Part shown: positions 10,968 to 21,545 of the stretch, in pieces
Position numbering within the stretch: the stretch's first letter is position 1
Layout: each line of letters begins with the position of its first letter
Origin: Methylovirgula ligni
GTDB taxonomy: Bacteria > Pseudomonadota > Alphaproteobacteria > Rhizobiales > Beijerinckiaceae
Reading direction: 5' to 3'
Assembly (NCBI RefSeq): GCF_004135935.1
Contig: NZ_CP025086.1
Coordinates: 434,001-498,000, forward strand
DNA length: 64,000 nt
Made by a program: the position numbers and the translations under genes
The notes under the pieces: generated by a model
The model's database searches: none
What the model saw: only the letters and a program-made list of their open reading frames with translations
What the model was told of the DNA's origin: nothing

Positions 10968-11288
10968 ATGAGCGATTTCACTCTCGACGATCTCGCGGCC
11001 ATCATCGCCCGCCGCGCCGAGGCGAGCGCGGAGACGTCCTACACCAAATCTCTGCTGACGGCCGGCCCGGCGCGCGCGGCGAAGAAACTCGGCGAGGAAG
11101 CGGTCGAAACCGTGATCGCCGCGATCGAGGGCGATCACGCGGCGCTCGTCAGCGAAAGCGCCGACCTGCTCTATCACCTGCTTGTCGTGCTTCAGGCGCG
11201 CGGGGTGGCGCTCGGCGAGGTTCTGGCCGAGCTGGAGCGGCGCACGCGCCAGTCCGGCCATGAGGAAAAAGCCTCCCGGAAAGCATGA
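10968..11288 (+). CDS. hisE: Phosphoribosyl-ATP pyrophosphatase
   Basis: Hydrolyses phosphoribosyl-ATP to phosphoribosyl-AMP, the second step of histidine synthesis. The 106 residues match the stand-alone HisE form (not fused to HisI). MazG-like Mg-binding acidic residues are visible in [19 protein letters not shown] and [11 protein letters not shown]. It follows hisF by 7 bases with an AGGACAG ribosome-binding sequence and is probably the last his gene, with coaA 102 bases further on. Confidence 0.95.
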   Translation: MSDFTLDDLAAIIARRAEASAETSYTKSLLTAGPARAAKKLGEEAVETVIAAIEGDHAALVSESADLLYHLLVVLQARGVALGEVLAELERRTRQSGHEEKASRKA

Positions 11289-11390
11289 CATCGGGCAAAT
11301 CAATCCTCCATTTGGCCGGTTTCAAAAATAGAATTGTCGTCTAAAATGGCGCCATATCTCCTCCAGCGGCGCCAGGCAGCCGGGAGATCC

Positions 11391-12353
11391 ATGGACGAGC
11401 GCGTCACGCAGCCTCCGGCGGTTCTCTCGCCCTATCATCGCTTCAGCCGAAGCGAATGGGCGGCTTTGCGCGCCGACACGCCGCTGACGCTGACGCTGGA
11501 CGACCTGAATCGGCTGCGCTCGCTCAGCGAGCCGCTATCGCTCGAAGAAGTCATCGAAATCTATCTGCCGCTGTCGCGCCTGCTCGCGCTCTATGTCGCC
11601 GCGACGCAAGGGCTCTACAAAGCCACGCAGCGCTTCCTCGACGCCGAAGACGGCAAGATGCCCTATATCATCGGCGTCGGCGGGTCCGTCGCCGCAGGCA
11701 AGTCGACGCTCGCGCGGGTGATGCGTGCGCTGCTCTCGCGCTGGCCCAATACGCCGAAAGTGCAGCTCGTCACGACCGACGGCTTTCTCTATCCGAACGC
11801 CGTCCTCGAGGCCGAGGGCCTGATGGACAAGAAGGGTTTTCCCGAGAGCTACGACAGCCCGGCGCTCATCAATTTCCTCTCGGACATCAAGGCGGGCACG
11901 CACAATGTCCGCGCGCCGGTCTATTCGCATCTCACCTACGACATCATGCCGGACGAATTCGTCACCGTCGACCGGCCGGACATTCTCATCGTCGAAGGCT
12001 TGAACGTGCTGCAGCCCGGCCGGCCGGTGAAGCATGGACACGCCGGCGCCTTCGTCTCCGACTTCTTCGATTTCTCCGTCTATCTCGACGCCGACGAGAA
12101 CGACCTCGCGCAATGGTACATCAACCGCTTCCTGCGGCTACGCGAGACCGCCTTCCGCGACCCGCGCTCCTACTTCCGCAAATATGCGGACATGCCGGAG
12201 AACGAGGCCGAGTCGATGGCGCGCGATATCTGGACGCGGATCAATCTGCGCAATCTGCACGAAAACATTCTGCCGACGCGCGCCCGCGCCAGCCTCGTGC
12301 TCACCAAGGACGCGCAACACGCGATCCAGACGGTGGAACTGAGGAAGCTGTAG
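11391..12353 (+). CDS. coaA: Type I pantothenate kinase
   Basis: Phosphorylates pantothenate, the first committed step of coenzyme A synthesis. The protein is 320 residues with the P-loop [12 protein letters not shown] at 95-106, the [10 protein letters not shown] segment and [11 protein letters not shown], all typical of bacterial type I (CoaA) enzymes. The ATG at 11391 has GGGAGA just upstream and gives the usual length; upstream in-frame TTG 11334 and ATG 11346 are less likely. It is commonly found behind hisE in this order, and another CoA gene (coaBC) lies 4 kb away. Confidence 0.95.
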   Translation: MDERVTQPPAVLSPYHRFSRSEWAALRADTPLTLTLDDLNRLRSLSEPLSLEEVIEIYLPLSRLLALYVAATQGLYKATQRFLDAEDGKMPYIIGVGGSVAAGKSTLARVMRALLSRWPNTPKVQLVTTDGFLYPNAVLEAEGLMDKKGFPESYDSPALINFLSDIKAGTHNVRAPVYSHLTYDIMPDEFVTVDRPDILIVEGLNVLQPGRPVKHGHAGAFVSDFFDFSVYLDADENDLAQWYINRFLRLRETAFRDPRSYFRKYADMPENEAESMARDIWTRINLRNLHENILPTRARASLVLTKDAQHAIQTVELRKL

Positions 12354-12355
12354 CC

Positions 12356-12439
12356 GTCATTGCGAGGAGCGATTGCGACGAAGCAATTCAGAAATCCAAA
12401 GCAACGTTCCTGGATTGCTTCGCTTCGCTCGCAATGACG
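12356..12439. repeat. Palindromic intergenic repeat, copy 1
   Basis: An imperfect inverted repeat between convergent coaA and the kinase gene. It begins GTCATTGCGAGGAGCGA and ends TTCGCTCGCAATGAC, with an internal GAAGCAAT...ATTGCTTC pair. The same element recurs at 40172-40250 and 54855-54927. It could form a long hairpin and may double as a bidirectional terminator here. Confidence 0.85.
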
Positions 12440-12446
12440 CAAGCCT

Positions 12447-13445
12447 TTAAAGCAGCCCGTTTTCCGCCGCGAGCGCCTTCAGGTCCGTTTGCGGCCGCGC
12501 CCCATAATGCTGGATGATTTCGGCCGCCGCGAGCGCGCCGAGCCGCGCGCAATCCGTCAGGCTTTGCTCGCGCGACAGACCGGCGAGAAAGCCGGCGGCG
12601 AAAAGATCGCCCGCGCCGGTCGTATCGACGAGGGTGTCGATCGGAAAAGCATTCACCGCATGCGTCTCCTCGCGCGTGACGATGAGCGAGCCCTTTTCGC
12701 TGCGCGTCACCGCGGCGAGAATATCCTCGTCACGCAATTGCGCGACCGCCGTCTTGAAATCGGCCGTCTGGTAGAGCGCATGCAATTCGCTCTCGTTGGC
12801 GAAGAGAATGTCGATGCTGCGTGTGCGGATGAGTTCAAGAAATTCGTCGCGATAGCGATCGACGCAGAAAGCGTCCGAAAGGGTGAGCGCCACCTTGCGC
12901 CCCGCCGCATGGGCAATGCCGGCGGCCTTGAGAAACGCCGCCTTTGCCGCCGGCGGGTCCCAGAGATAGCCTTCGAGATAGGTGATCTGCGCCGCCGCGA
13001 CGCGCGCGGCATCAATGTCGGTCTCACTCAGCGCCTGACAAGCGCCGAGAAAAGTCTGCATCGTGCGCTGACCGTCGGGCGTCACTAGGATGAGGCAGCG
13101 CGCGCTCGCCAGCCCTTCGGTCGCCGCCTTGGTCTCGAAATCAACCTTCGCGGCCCGGATGTCGTGGGTGAACATGTCGCCCAGCGGGTCGTGCTTCACC
13201 TTGCCGATGAAGGCGGCGCGAGCGCCGAGCGCCGCGGCGCCGATGATCGTATTCGCCGCCGAGCCGCCGGAGACGACGATGGTCTGGCCCATTGCGGCAT
13301 AGAGCTTTTCCGCCGTCGCTTCGTCGATCAGCGACATGCCGCCCTTGTTGAGGCCGTGGGCGAGCAGAAAATCGTCATCGCAAGGGGCGAGGACATCGAC
13401 AATGGCGTTGCCGATGCCGAGGATTTCGAGGCTGGGTTCGGTCAT
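12447..13445 (-). CDS. PfkB-family carbohydrate/nucleoside kinase (adenosine kinase-like)
   Basis: Ribokinase-fold sugar or nucleoside kinase of 332 residues. The C-terminal PfkB signature VDTTGAGDLFAAGFLAGL is intact, with the catalytic base Asp in GAGD at about 277-280; GGSAANTIIGAAALG near residue 75 is the substrate-binding glycine motif. The overall pattern (GIGNAIVDVLA at the N-terminus) resembles alphaproteobacterial proteins annotated adenosine kinase. The ATG at 13445 was chosen because the family motif starts immediately after it. Substrate is inferred, not shown. Confidence 0.9.
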   Translation of the reverse strand: MTEPSLEILGIGNAIVDVLAPCDDDFLLAHGLNKGGMSLIDEATAEKLYAAMGQTIVVSGGSAANTIIGAAALGARAAFIGKVKHDPLGDMFTHDIRAAKVDFETKAATEGLASARCLILVTPDGQRTMQTFLGACQALSETDIDAARVAAAQITYLEGYLWDPPAAKAAFLKAAGIAHAAGRKVALTLSDAFCVDRYRDEFLELIRTRSIDILFANESELHALYQTADFKTAVAQLRDEDILAAVTRSEKGSLIVTREETHAVNAFPIDTLVDTTGAGDLFAAGFLAGLSREQSLTDCARLGALAAAEIIQHYGARPQTDLKALAAENGLL

Positions 13446-13570
13446 GAGACGGGCTGGTTGCGGAATGAGCCGTGCGTGTCGCATTGCCCCGAGGGCAGGT
13501 CAAGCGGAGCAAAAACAAATGCGCCGGCGCAAAGACCGCACCGGCGCATGGAACGATCCTGGAATGATTA

Positions 13571-14560
13571 TCAGAGCCCTTCGAACAGAGCCGTCGAGAG
13601 ATAGCGCTCGGCAAAGGAGGGGATGATGACCACGATGTTCTTGCCGGCGAATTCATCGCGCGTGCCGACCTCGATCGCCGCCGCCAAGGCCGCACCGGAG
13701 GAAATGCCGACCGGAACACCCTCAAGCCGGGCGACCAGCCGGGCGATGTCGAATGCCGTCTGATTGCCGACCGTGATGACCTCGTCGATCTGGCTGCGAT
13801 CGAGAGTCGCGGGAACGAAACCCGCGCCGATACCCTGAATCTTGTGCGGGCCCGGATGACCGCCGGACAGAACCGGCGAATCTTCCGGCTCGACCGCCAC
13901 GATGCGAAGGCTCGGCCGGCGCGGCTTGAGCACCTGCGCGACGCCGGTCAGCGTACCGCCGGTGCCGACACCGGAAACGAAGACATCCACTTCGCCCTTG
14001 GTGTCGTTCCAGATTTCCTCCGCCGTCGTGCGCCGGTGAATCTCCGGATTCGCGGGATTCTCGAATTGCTGCAATGTGTAGGCACCGGTCGTCGCGTTGG
14101 CGAGTTCCTGCGCCTTGGCGATGGCGCCCTTCATGCCTTGCGGGGCGGGAGTCAGCACCAGTTCAGCGCCCAGCAGCGCGAGCATTTTTCGCCGTTCGAT
14201 CGACATCGATTCCGGCATCACGAGAATCAGCCGGTAGCCCTTCGCCGCAGCGACAAAGGCGAGCGCGATGCCGGTGTTGCCGGACGTCGGCTCGATCAGC
14301 ACGGTACGATCCGGCGAAATCTTGCCGGCGGTTTCGGCCGCGTCGATCATGGCGAGGCCGATACGGTCCTTCACGCTGCTGATCGGATTGAAGAACTCAA
14401 GCTTCGCAAGCAGGTTGGCCTTGACGCCCTTTTCCTTGGCGAGCTTGTCGAGCCGGACCAGCGGCGTATCGCCGACCGTCTCGGTGATGGAATTGTAAAT
14501 CCGTCCGCGGCCCGGCACCTGGGCCACGCTTCCGGCTTCCTTGATTGCGGCCTGCGCCAT
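13571..14560 (-). CDS. cysK: Cysteine synthase A (O-acetylserine sulfhydrylase)
   Basis: PLP enzyme of 329 residues that makes cysteine from O-acetylserine and sulfide. The PLP lysine is Lys64 in [13 protein letters not shown], and the phosphate-cradle TSGNTGIAL is at about 92-100. The N-terminus [10 protein letters not shown] is a little longer than in E. coli. It lies downstream of the peroxiredoxin and rrf2 genes on the same strand but with gaps over 100 bases. Its nearness to an Rrf2 regulator is notable because CymR, an Rrf2 protein of Bacillus, works with CysK. Confidence 0.95.
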   Translation of the reverse strand: MAQAAIKEAGSVAQVPGRGRIYNSITETVGDTPLVRLDKLAKEKGVKANLLAKLEFFNPISSVKDRIGLAMIDAAETAGKISPDRTVLIEPTSGNTGIALAFVAAAKGYRLILVMPESMSIERRKMLALLGAELVLTPAPQGMKGAIAKAQELANATTGAYTLQQFENPANPEIHRRTTAEEIWNDTKGEVDVFVSGVGTGGTLTGVAQVLKPRRPSLRIVAVEPEDSPVLSGGHPGPHKIQGIGAGFVPATLDRSQIDEVITVGNQTAFDIARLVARLEGVPVGISSGAALAAAIEVGTRDEFAGKNIVVIIPSFAERYLSTALFEGL

Positions 14561-14675
14561 CCCTTTAATCTCCCTGCCGATCCTGCGACTCGGCCTCAAT
14601 AGCAAATTTCGCCCGAAAACGTGAGAGGCGCCCGTCCGGCTGTCCCTCACGCATTCTTATACCTTGGCGCTGCCC

Positions 14676-15311
14676 TCAGTTATGCGGCGCCGGGACGATG
14701 CGCAAATAGGGGCGCGGCGCCTTCCAGCCCTGGGGATATTTCTTCTTCGCGTCTTCGTCGGAGACGGCCGGGACGATGATGACATCCTCCCCCGGCTTCC
14801 AGTTGACCGGCGTCGCGACCTGGTGCTTCGCGGTCAATTGCAGCGAATCGATCACCCGCAGGATCTCATCGAAGTTGCGGCCCGTGCTCGCCGGATAGGT
14901 GAGGCTCAGCTTGATCTTCTTGTCCGGGCCGATGACGAACACCGAGCGGACAGTAAGCGTGTCGCTGGCGTTGGGATGGATCATTCCATAAAGATTGGCA
15001 ACCTTGCGCTCGGGGTCGGCGATCAGCGGAAAATTGAGCGCGTAGCCCTGGGTTTCCTTGATGTCTTCCGACCATTTCTCGTGCGAAGTCAGCGGATCGA
15101 CGCTGAGGCCGATGACCTTGACGCCGCGCTTGTCGAACTCGGGCTTCAGTTTCGCCGTATAGCCGAGTTCCGTGGTGCAGATCGGCGTGAAATTCTTGGG
15201 ATGGGAAAACAGCACCGCCCAGGAATTGTTGATGTAATCGTGGAACTTGATCGGGCCTTCCGTCGTCTGGGCCTCGAAATCGGGCGCGATGTCGCCAAGC
15301 TGCAGTGCCAT
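14676..15311 (-). CDS. 1-Cys peroxiredoxin (Prx6 type)
   Basis: Thiol peroxidase of 211 residues. The peroxidatic cysteine is Cys45 in NFTPICTTELGY, followed by the long C-terminal extension (LQLTAKHQVATPVNWKPGED) that marks the Prx6/1-Cys group rather than typical AhpC. It reduces hydrogen peroxide or alkyl hydroperoxides in the cytoplasm. It sits between rrf2 and cysK on the minus strand; the 172 bases upstream contain an AT-rich tract suited to a promoter. Confidence 0.94.
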   Translation of the reverse strand: MALQLGDIAPDFEAQTTEGPIKFHDYINNSWAVLFSHPKNFTPICTTELGYTAKLKPEFDKRGVKVIGLSVDPLTSHEKWSEDIKETQGYALNFPLIADPERKVANLYGMIHPNASDTLTVRSVFVIGPDKKIKLSLTYPASTGRNFDEILRVIDSLQLTAKHQVATPVNWKPGEDVIIVPAVSDEDAKKKYPQGWKAPRPYLRIVPAPHN

Positions 15312-15483
15312 GGTTCACCTCTTCAGATACGCGTCGCGCGGGCACCCGCCGGCGGCCCGTTACAACATGGATTGTTTGGTCTTGGCCTCACCCGCTCCGG
15401 CCCAGGAGAGCAGACTGCCTGACCGGGCCGAAAACTAGCATTATTCCCGGGGCGTCGGAAGTATATAAAAACAATAGACAATA

Positions 15484-15927
15484 CTAAATTGTAAAATCCG
15501 GCTTCGCCGCCTCGTCGTGGAGCACTTTCTTCTCCCCGGCCTCGCGGCAAATATCGTCGATCGTCACGCCTTCAAGATCACCGAGGAAAGCTTCGCCCGC
15601 GCGCGAGACAATTGGATGGATGATCGTCTCGATAAAGACGTTTTCGGTCTTCTCTTCCTCAGGCTCGTCGACCGCGACGGCGCGAACGACTTCGGCCGCG
15701 CTGATACGGCGGCGCTCACGGGCCAATTCGTAGCCGCCACGCGGCCCGCGCACGCCCTTCAGAATGTCGGCGCGCACCAGCGCCTGCAGCAAGGTTTCGA
15801 GATGGCGCGGCGGCAGGCCGAGCCGGCCAGCGAGCAGTTTCGCCGCAACGGGCTGCGGCCGGGCGTGGATCGCAATATCGACGACCGCAGCAAGCGCAAG
15901 AACGCTGCGCCGGGATAGAAGCATCAT
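15484..15927 (-). CDS. Rrf2-family transcriptional regulator lacking the Fe-S cysteine cluster
   Basis: Winged-helix regulator of 147 residues. The N-terminal part ([17 protein letters not shown], then [39 protein letters not shown]) is the Rrf2 DNA-binding domain. Only one cysteine is visible (in [10 protein letters not shown]), so the three-cysteine Fe-S site of IscR/NsrR/RirA is absent, suggesting a CymR-like or other ligand mode. It is the last gene of the ubiE-ubiB-coaBC-dut operon (4-base overlap with dut) and sits upstream of peroxiredoxin and cysK, so it may control sulfur or redox genes. Confidence 0.9.
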   Translation of the reverse strand: MMLLSRRSVLALAAVVDIAIHARPQPVAAKLLAGRLGLPPRHLETLLQALVRADILKGVRGPRGGYELARERRRISAAEVVRAVAVDEPEEEKTENVFIETIIHPIVSRAGEAFLGDLEGVTIDDICREAGEKKVLHDEAAKPDFTI

Positions 15928-16409
15928 GCGTCATCTCCCTGCAAAGCCGAATGGCCCGTCGAGCCGTAACCGCCGGCGCCGCGCACGGTTTCGGTCAGCC
16001 TCGCCGTCTCGACAAAGACGGCGCGCATCACCGGCGCGACGACGAGCTGGGCGATCCGCGCACCGCGCACGATTTCGAACGGCTCGCTCCCGCAATTTAT
16101 CAAAAGCACGCTGACTTCGCCGCGATAATCTGAATCGATCGTGCCCGGCGCGTTAAGCACGGTCACGCCGCGATGCAGCGCGATCCCCGAGCGCGGCCGC
16201 ACCTGACCTTCGTAGCCGTCCGGCAATTCGAGCACGATGCCGGTCGCGATCAAGTGGCGCGCGCCCGGTTCAAGAACAATTCTCTCATCCGGGGCCAAAG
16301 CCGCGCAAAGATCGGCCCCCGCCGCGCCGACGCTGTGATAGGCCGGCAAAGGCAAGCCTTCGCCATGCGGCAAAACCCGGACTGCGACCCGCGGCGCCGC
16401 CTCACGCAT
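15924..16409 (-). CDS. dut: dUTP diphosphatase
   Basis: Trimeric dUTPase of 161 residues that hydrolyses dUTP to dUMP, keeping uracil out of DNA and feeding thymidylate synthesis. All the usual motifs are present: [43 protein letters not shown], and the C-terminal glycine-rich arm GGYGSTGH. It overlaps the coaBC stop by 8 bases and the rrf2 start by 4. Confidence 0.96.
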   Translation of the reverse strand: MREAAPRVAVRVLPHGEGLPLPAYHSVGAAGADLCAALAPDERIVLEPGARHLIATGIVLELPDGYEGQVRPRSGIALHRGVTVLNAPGTIDSDYRGEVSVLLINCGSEPFEIVRGARIAQLVVAPVMRAVFVETARLTETVRGAGGYGSTGHSALQGDDA

Positions 16410-17655
16410 CGAGCCGCTCCCTCAAAAGCTGCGCCAGGTGCCGGACGAGCTTGGCCGCCACGTCCTCCTTGCGCATCTTCGGCCAGGTCTCGGCCCCGGA
16501 TGGCGTGATCAGCGTGATCTGGTTCTCATCCTTGCCCATCGCACCCTCGGCCCCGCCGACGTCATTGGCGACGATTATATCGCATTGTTTGCGCGCCAGC
16601 TTATCGCGCGCGTGGGCCAGAATGCTTTCGGTTTCGGCAGCGAAACCGACGACAAGGCGCGGCCGGCCCGACCGGCGCTGCGCCACGGCGGCAAGAATGT
16701 CGGGATTCTCGGCCAGCGCGAAGTGCGGCAGGACGGCGGATTTCTTGATCTTCTGCGGCGCCGCGGCTTCAACACGCCAATCGGCGACCGCCGCCGTAGC
16801 GATGAAAATATCGGCCGGCAATGCCGCCTCGACCGCCGCCGCCATTTGCGCCGCGGTTTCGACATGCACTGTCGTAACACCGGGCGGATCGGCCAGAGCC
16901 ACCGGACCGCTGACCAGCGTGACATCCGCCCCGGCCGCCGCCGCCGCGGCGGCGATGGCATGGCCCTGCTTGCCGGATGAGCGATTGCCGATATAGCGCA
17001 CCGGATCGATCGGCTCGTGCGTCGGGCCCGAGGTGACGACAACATGCCGGCCGGCAAGCGGCTTTTCGCCCGGCGCGGCGCCGACGCCCGGAGGCAACGC
17101 GATCTTCGTCTCGCCATTGAGCGCCGTGGCGATGGCGCCAAGGATCGCCGCCGGTTCGCTCATCCGGCCCGGCCCATATTCGCCGCAGGCCATCTCGCCT
17201 TCATCCGGACCGACGAACAAAACCCCGTCACGGCGCAGGGTTTCGACATTGCGCCGCGTGGCGGGATGGAGCCACATGCGCAAGTTCATCGCCGGTGCGA
17301 CGAGAATTTTCTTGTCCGTCGCCAGCAGAAACGTCGCGGCGAGATCGTCGGCAAGGCCCTGCGCCATCCTCGCGAGCAGATCGGCCGTCGCCGGCGCCAC
17401 GACGACGAGATCGGCGGCGCGGGAGAGCTGGATGTGTCCCATCTCCGTCTCGTCCGTCAGCGAGAAGAGATCGTCGAAGACCTTGCTGCCGGAGAGGCTC
17501 GCGACCGACAGCGGCGTGACGAATTGCTTCGCCGCCTTTGTCATGACGACATCGAGGCCGACGCCCTGCTCGCGCAGGCGGCGGATCAGCTCCAGCACCT
17601 TGTAGGCGGCGATGCCGCCACCGATGACGAGCAGAATGCGTTTGCCGTTCAGCAA
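16402..17655 (-). CDS. coaBC: Bifunctional phosphopantothenoylcysteine decarboxylase/phosphopantothenate-cysteine ligase
   Basis: Two-domain CoA biosynthesis enzyme. The FMN-dependent CoaC half begins [17 protein letters not shown] and contains the [11 protein letters not shown] motif; the CoaB half has [20 protein letters not shown] and a C-terminal K-x-K-like NQITLITP region. I chose a TTG at 17655, with AGGGAG 6 bases upstream, giving 417 residues and 22 bases of spacing from ubiB. An ATG at 17697 is also in frame but would overlap ubiB by 20 bases and has no ribosome-binding site. Confidence 0.94.
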   Translation of the reverse strand: MLNGKRILLVIGGGIAAYKVLELIRRLREQGVGLDVVMTKAAKQFVTPLSVASLSGSKVFDDLFSLTDETEMGHIQLSRAADLVVVAPATADLLARMAQGLADDLAATFLLATDKKILVAPAMNLRMWLHPATRRNVETLRRDGVLFVGPDEGEMACGEYGPGRMSEPAAILGAIATALNGETKIALPPGVGAAPGEKPLAGRHVVVTSGPTHEPIDPVRYIGNRSSGKQGHAIAAAAAAAGADVTLVSGPVALADPPGVTTVHVETAAQMAAAVEAALPADIFIATAAVADWRVEAAAPQKIKKSAVLPHFALAENPDILAAVAQRRSGRPRLVVGFAAETESILAHARDKLARKQCDIIVANDVGGAEGAMGKDENQITLITPSGAETWPKMRKEDVAAKLVRHLAQLLRERLDA

Positions 17656-17677
17656 AGACGTCTCCCTGCCCCGCGCC

Positions 17678-19240
17678 TCAGCGCAGGATAAAGACAATCA
17701 ATATAATAACCAGCAGCCAAAGTGCGATATGGCCGAGCCGGGCGCCGCGCGCCTGCGCCTCGCTGAGCTTGGCGAGCGCGTTCTCCGACAATTCGAACCC
17801 GTCCTCGGCCATGCTCTCGACCTGGGAAACAATCTTCTCCGTCTGCAGCAGGACGGCCGGGAGATTGGCGGCGAATTGCGAAAGCGCGCTGAGCGCGCGG
17901 CCGGCATCCTGGATTTTGCCGACAGGGCCGAGATTTTCCCGCAGCCAACCAGAAACGACCGGCTCCGCCGTCGACCACATGTCGAGCTTGGGGTCGAGCC
18001 GCCGTGCCACGCCCTCAACGACGACCATGGTCTTTTGCAGCAGCACCAGTTCGGTGCGCGTCGTCATGTCGAAAAGCGCCGTCACCTCGAACAGGAGGGT
18101 GAGCACCCGCGCCATCGAAATCTCGTCCGCGGTACGGGCATGGATCGGCTCGCCGATGGCGCGGATCGCCTGAGCGAAATCCTCGACCTTGTGATAGCCG
18201 GGCACATAGCCGGCCTCGAAATGCACTTCTGCAACACGGCGGTAATTGCGGGTGATGAAACCGTAGATGATCTCGGCCAGAAAGCGGCGTTCCTTGAGGC
18301 CGAGACGCCCCATGATGCCGAAGTCGACGGCGGTAAGCCGTCCCTGCCGGTCGATGAACAGATTGCCCTGGTGCATGTCGGCATGGAAAAAGCCGTCGCG
18401 CACCGCATGCCGCAGGAACGACTGGATGACCGTGCGTCCAACCTCGGCGAAGTCGAAACCCGCCGCCGCCAGAGCCTTGGTGTCCGAGAGCGAAATGCCG
18501 TCGATCCATTCGGCGGTGAGGACTTCCTTCTCCGTGCGGTCCCAATCGACGCGCGGGACGCGGAAGTCGCTTTCCTTCTCGGTATTTTCGGCGAATTCGG
18601 AGGCGGCGGCGGCTTCGAGCCGGAAATCCATCTCCATCTTCACCGTGCGGGCAAGAATATCGACGACCTCTATCGGCTTCAGCCTCTTGGCATCGGGAAA
18701 CCAGCGTTCGCCGATTCGCGACGCGAAATACATATCCGAGAGATCGCGCCGAAAGCGCCGTTCGACGCCGGGCCGCAGCACTTTCACCGCAACATCGCGC
18801 TCGCCCTTGGCGTCGCGCACGCGGGCGCGATGCACCTGCGCGATCGAGGCGGCGGCGACCGGAGGGCCGAAAGCGACGAAAACCTCGTCGATCTTTCGCC
18901 CAAAGGCGGTTTCGACCACCTTTACCGCCTCCGCTTGCGGGAAAGGCGGCATGTGATCCTGCAAGGCTTCGAGCCGGCGTGCGACATCCGCGCCGACGAC
19001 ATCCGGCCGCGTCGCGAGAAATTGGCCGAGCTTGACATAGGACGGACCGAGACGACTGATCGCCGCCGGCAAAAGGTCCGGCCCCTTCTTCTCCCGCCTG
19101 CTAAGCGCTTTGGCGAGCGCGAAGGGCAGCCGCGCGACCGGCGGCAAAGCTGCGATATCGACGTCGCGGAATAGGCCTGCGCGGGAAAGCACGAAACCGG
19201 CCCGCGCGATACGCAGAGGATGCCCGAGGGAAAAGATCAA
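17678..19240 (-). CDS. ubiB: Ubiquinone biosynthesis regulatory kinase-like protein UbiB
   Basis: ABC1/ADCK-family atypical kinase of 520 residues required for coenzyme Q synthesis. The diagnostic KxGQ motif (KLGQ) is at 70-73, [11 protein letters not shown] gives the alanine-rich nucleotide loop, and HADMHQGN with VDFGIMG are the catalytic-loop equivalents. A single C-terminal membrane helix ([15 protein letters not shown]) anchors the protein. It overlaps ubiE by 4 bases. Confidence 0.96.
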   Translation of the reverse strand: MIFSLGHPLRIARAGFVLSRAGLFRDVDIAALPPVARLPFALAKALSRREKKGPDLLPAAISRLGPSYVKLGQFLATRPDVVGADVARRLEALQDHMPPFPQAEAVKVVETAFGRKIDEVFVAFGPPVAAASIAQVHRARVRDAKGERDVAVKVLRPGVERRFRRDLSDMYFASRIGERWFPDAKRLKPIEVVDILARTVKMEMDFRLEAAAASEFAENTEKESDFRVPRVDWDRTEKEVLTAEWIDGISLSDTKALAAAGFDFAEVGRTVIQSFLRHAVRDGFFHADMHQGNLFIDRQGRLTAVDFGIMGRLGLKERRFLAEIIYGFITRNYRRVAEVHFEAGYVPGYHKVEDFAQAIRAIGEPIHARTADEISMARVLTLLFEVTALFDMTTRTELVLLQKTMVVVEGVARRLDPKLDMWSTAEPVVSGWLRENLGPVGKIQDAGRALSALSQFAANLPAVLLQTEKIVSQVESMAEDGFELSENALAKLSEAQARGARLGHIALWLLVIILIVFILR

Positions 19241-19992
19241 AGCTTCCAGCCCGAGTGGATCGCGACGACGCCGCCGCTGAGCTTGGTATAGGAGGCGCGG
19301 GCGAATCCCGCCTGCTCGATCATGACGCGGAAGTCTTCAGCCGGGGGAAAGCGGCGGATCGATTCGACCAGATAGCGATAAGCCTCGCCGTCGCCTGTCA
19401 CCAATTTGCCGATCGCCGGAATGGCGCGGAATGAATAGGCCTCGTAGAGCTTGTCGAGGCTGGCGACATCGACCTGCGAGAATTCGAGGCAAAGAAAACG
19501 CCCGCCCCGCCGCAGCACGCGGAACGCCTCCGAAAGCGCAAGGTCGATGCGCGGCACGTTGCGGATGCCGAAGGCGATCGTATAGGCGTCGAATTCATTG
19601 TCCGGAAACGGCAGGGACTCGGCATTGGCCTCGATGAAGGTCAGCTTACCAGCAAGGCCGTTCTTTTCCGCCCTCGCGCGGCCGACCGCCAGCATATCGG
19701 GGTTGATGTCGAGCAGCGTCACCTGCGTCTGCGGGCCGCCGGCCTTGGCGACGCGGAAGCCAACATCGCCGGTGCCGCCGGCGACGTCGAGATGACGAAA
19801 CGGCCGCTTTTTCGACGGATGGACGGCGGCGACGAGTTGATCCTTCCACAGCCGGTGCAGGCCCGCCGACATCAAATCGTTCATCAAATCATAGCGCGCC
19901 GCGACGTTGTGAAACACCGCGTCGACGCGGCGCTGCTTGTCGGGCAGCGGCACGGTCGAAAAGCCGAAATGGGTTACTTCGTCCTCGGACAT
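19237..19992 (-). CDS. ubiE: Ubiquinone/menaquinone C-methyltransferase
   Basis: SAM-dependent methyltransferase of 251 residues for ring methylation in quinone synthesis. The SAM-binding [16 protein letters not shown] and the UbiE signature [25 protein letters not shown] are present, as is the N-terminal [21 protein letters not shown]. The ATG at 19992 fits the family; an in-frame extension to 20121 is unlikely. It is first in the ubiE-ubiB-coaBC-dut-rrf2 operon. Confidence 0.96.
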   Translation of the reverse strand: MSEDEVTHFGFSTVPLPDKQRRVDAVFHNVAARYDLMNDLMSAGLHRLWKDQLVAAVHPSKKRPFRHLDVAGGTGDVGFRVAKAGGPQTQVTLLDINPDMLAVGRARAEKNGLAGKLTFIEANAESLPFPDNEFDAYTIAFGIRNVPRIDLALSEAFRVLRRGGRFLCLEFSQVDVASLDKLYEAYSFRAIPAIGKLVTGDGEAYRYLVESIRRFPPAEDFRVMIEQAGFARASYTKLSGGVVAIHSGWKL

Positions 19993-20158
19993 CGCATCAC
20001 TCGACAGGGACGTCCTCGCAACGCGCCAGCAAATCTGGCCAAGGAGCGCGCGGCACCCTATCTTTCTCCTGACCTCTATTGCCCGGTTTCGCGCCCCGCC
20101 GTCAAACGCGGCTGCAGGCATGCTTAATCCCGCCGGGCCGACAGCATCGGAGAGTAGA

Positions 20159-20620
20159 ATGACCGCCTTCCTGCTCCGCCTCGCTCCTTCGCGCCGGACC
20201 GCCCTCGGCGGCCTCGCCGCTGCCCTGCTTCTTGGCCTTTCGCCCGCCGCGGCCGAGACCTACACATTGCTCGCCAGCCTCAGCAGCGCGAGCGAGGTGC
20301 CGCCCAACGACAGCAAAGCCACCGGCAGCCTGACGGCGACCTACGACACAACGACGAAAAAGCTGAGCTGGACCGTCACCTATTCGGGATTGACCAGCGC
20401 TCCATTCGCCGCGCATTTCCATGGGCCCGCCGGACCCGGCAAGGAAGCGCCCGTCGAAGTGCCGGTGCCGGTGGGCTCGAGCCCGATCCACGGCGCGGCG
20501 ACATTGACCCCGGCGCAGGAAAAAGACCTGCTTGACGGCAACGTCTATTTCAACATCCACACACAGGCGAACCCCAAGGGCGAAATTCGCGGCCAGGTCT
20601 CGCAGGCGCAGCCGGGCTAA
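20159..20620 (+). CDS. CHRD-domain secreted protein
   Basis: Predicted exported protein of 153 residues. An N-terminal signal peptide (about 1-31, ending AAA before ETYTL) is followed by a CHRD domain: [34 protein letters not shown] and [20 protein letters not shown] are the hallmark segments, including the conserved His residues. CHRD domains occur in chordin and in many bacterial secreted proteins of unknown function. GGAG lies just before the ATG; another ATG at 20120 is in frame. It sits between the divergent ubiE and mutM. Confidence 0.87.
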   Translation: MTAFLLRLAPSRRTALGGLAAALLLGLSPAAAETYTLLASLSSASEVPPNDSKATGSLTATYDTTTKKLSWTVTYSGLTSAPFAAHFHGPAGPGKEAPVEVPVPVGSSPIHGAATLTPAQEKDLLDGNVYFNIHTQANPKGEIRGQVSQAQPG

Positions 20621-20656
20621 GAACATCGCCCCGCCGCGGGGAGCGAACAGGAACCG

Positions 20657-21538
20657 ATGCCCGAACTCCCCGAAGTCGAAACCGTGCGCCGCGGCCTCGC
20701 CCCGGCGCTCGTCGGCGCGCAGTTTTCTGCCGTCGAGCAAAGACGCGCGGATTTGCGCTTTCCCTTTCCGAAGGATTTTCCAGCGCGGCTCACCGGCCGC
20801 ACCGTCACGGCGCTGCGGCGGCGAGCAAAATATCTGCTCGTCGATCTCGATAACGGCGAGACGCTTGTCATGCATCTCGGCATGTCGGGCTCTTTCCGCA
20901 TCGAGGACGACGCGGGCGAGAACACACCCGGCTTGTTCCACAATTCGCGCGGCAAGGATGCCGCGCACGATCACGTCGTCTTTCACCTCTCGAACGGCAA
21001 GCGCATCACCTATAACGATCCGCGCCGCTTCGGCTTCATGCTGTTGGTCAAGAGCGATCTCCTCGCCGCCCATCCGCTGTTTCGCGATGTCGGCCTCGAG
21101 CCGTTGAGCGAGGCGCTGAACGGCACAGCCCTGACACAGCTCTTTTCCGGCAAGAAAGCGCCGTTGAAGGCCGCGCTGCTCGACCAGCGCCTCATCGCCG
21201 GCCTCGGCAACATCTATGTCAGCGAGGCGCTGCATCGCGCCGGACTTTCCCCGCGCCGCACCGCAGGCTCGATCGCCCGCAAGAACGGCGCGGCGTCACC
21301 GCGCGCGGAGCTTTTGGCGAAAGCCATTCGCGAGGTTCTGGAAGAAGCGGTCAAGGCCGGTGGCTCGTCATTGCGCGACCATCGCCAGACCAACGGCGAT
21401 CTCGGCTATTTCCAGCATAATTTCCGTGTCTACGACCGCGCCGGCGCGCCCTGCCCGCGCCCCGGCTGCGGCGGTACGATCAAGCGCATCGTCCAGTCCG
21501 GCCGCGCGACCTATTATTGCCCCACCTGTCAGAAGTAG
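20657..21538 (+). CDS. mutM: Formamidopyrimidine-DNA glycosylase
   Basis: Base-excision repair glycosylase/AP lyase of 293 residues removing 8-oxoguanine and formamidopyrimidines. The N-terminal [13 protein letters not shown] (catalytic Pro2 and Glu3 after Met removal), the helix-two-turn-helix around [21 protein letters not shown], and a C-terminal zinc finger (Cys-x4-Cys ... Cys-x2-Cys) are intact. It converges on recF with a 7-base gap. In many Hyphomicrobiales mutM neighbours rpsT and dnaA; here it does not. Confidence 0.97.
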   Translation: MPELPEVETVRRGLAPALVGAQFSAVEQRRADLRFPFPKDFPARLTGRTVTALRRRAKYLLVDLDNGETLVMHLGMSGSFRIEDDAGENTPGLFHNSRGKDAAHDHVVFHLSNGKRITYNDPRRFGFMLLVKSDLLAAHPLFRDVGLEPLSEALNGTALTQLFSGKKAPLKAALLDQRLIAGLGNIYVSEALHRAGLSPRRTAGSIARKNGAASPRAELLAKAIREVLEEAVKAGGSSLRDHRQTNGDLGYFQHNFRVYDRAGAPCPRPGCGGTIKRIVQSGRATYYCPTCQK

Positions 21539-21545
21539 CTTCGCT

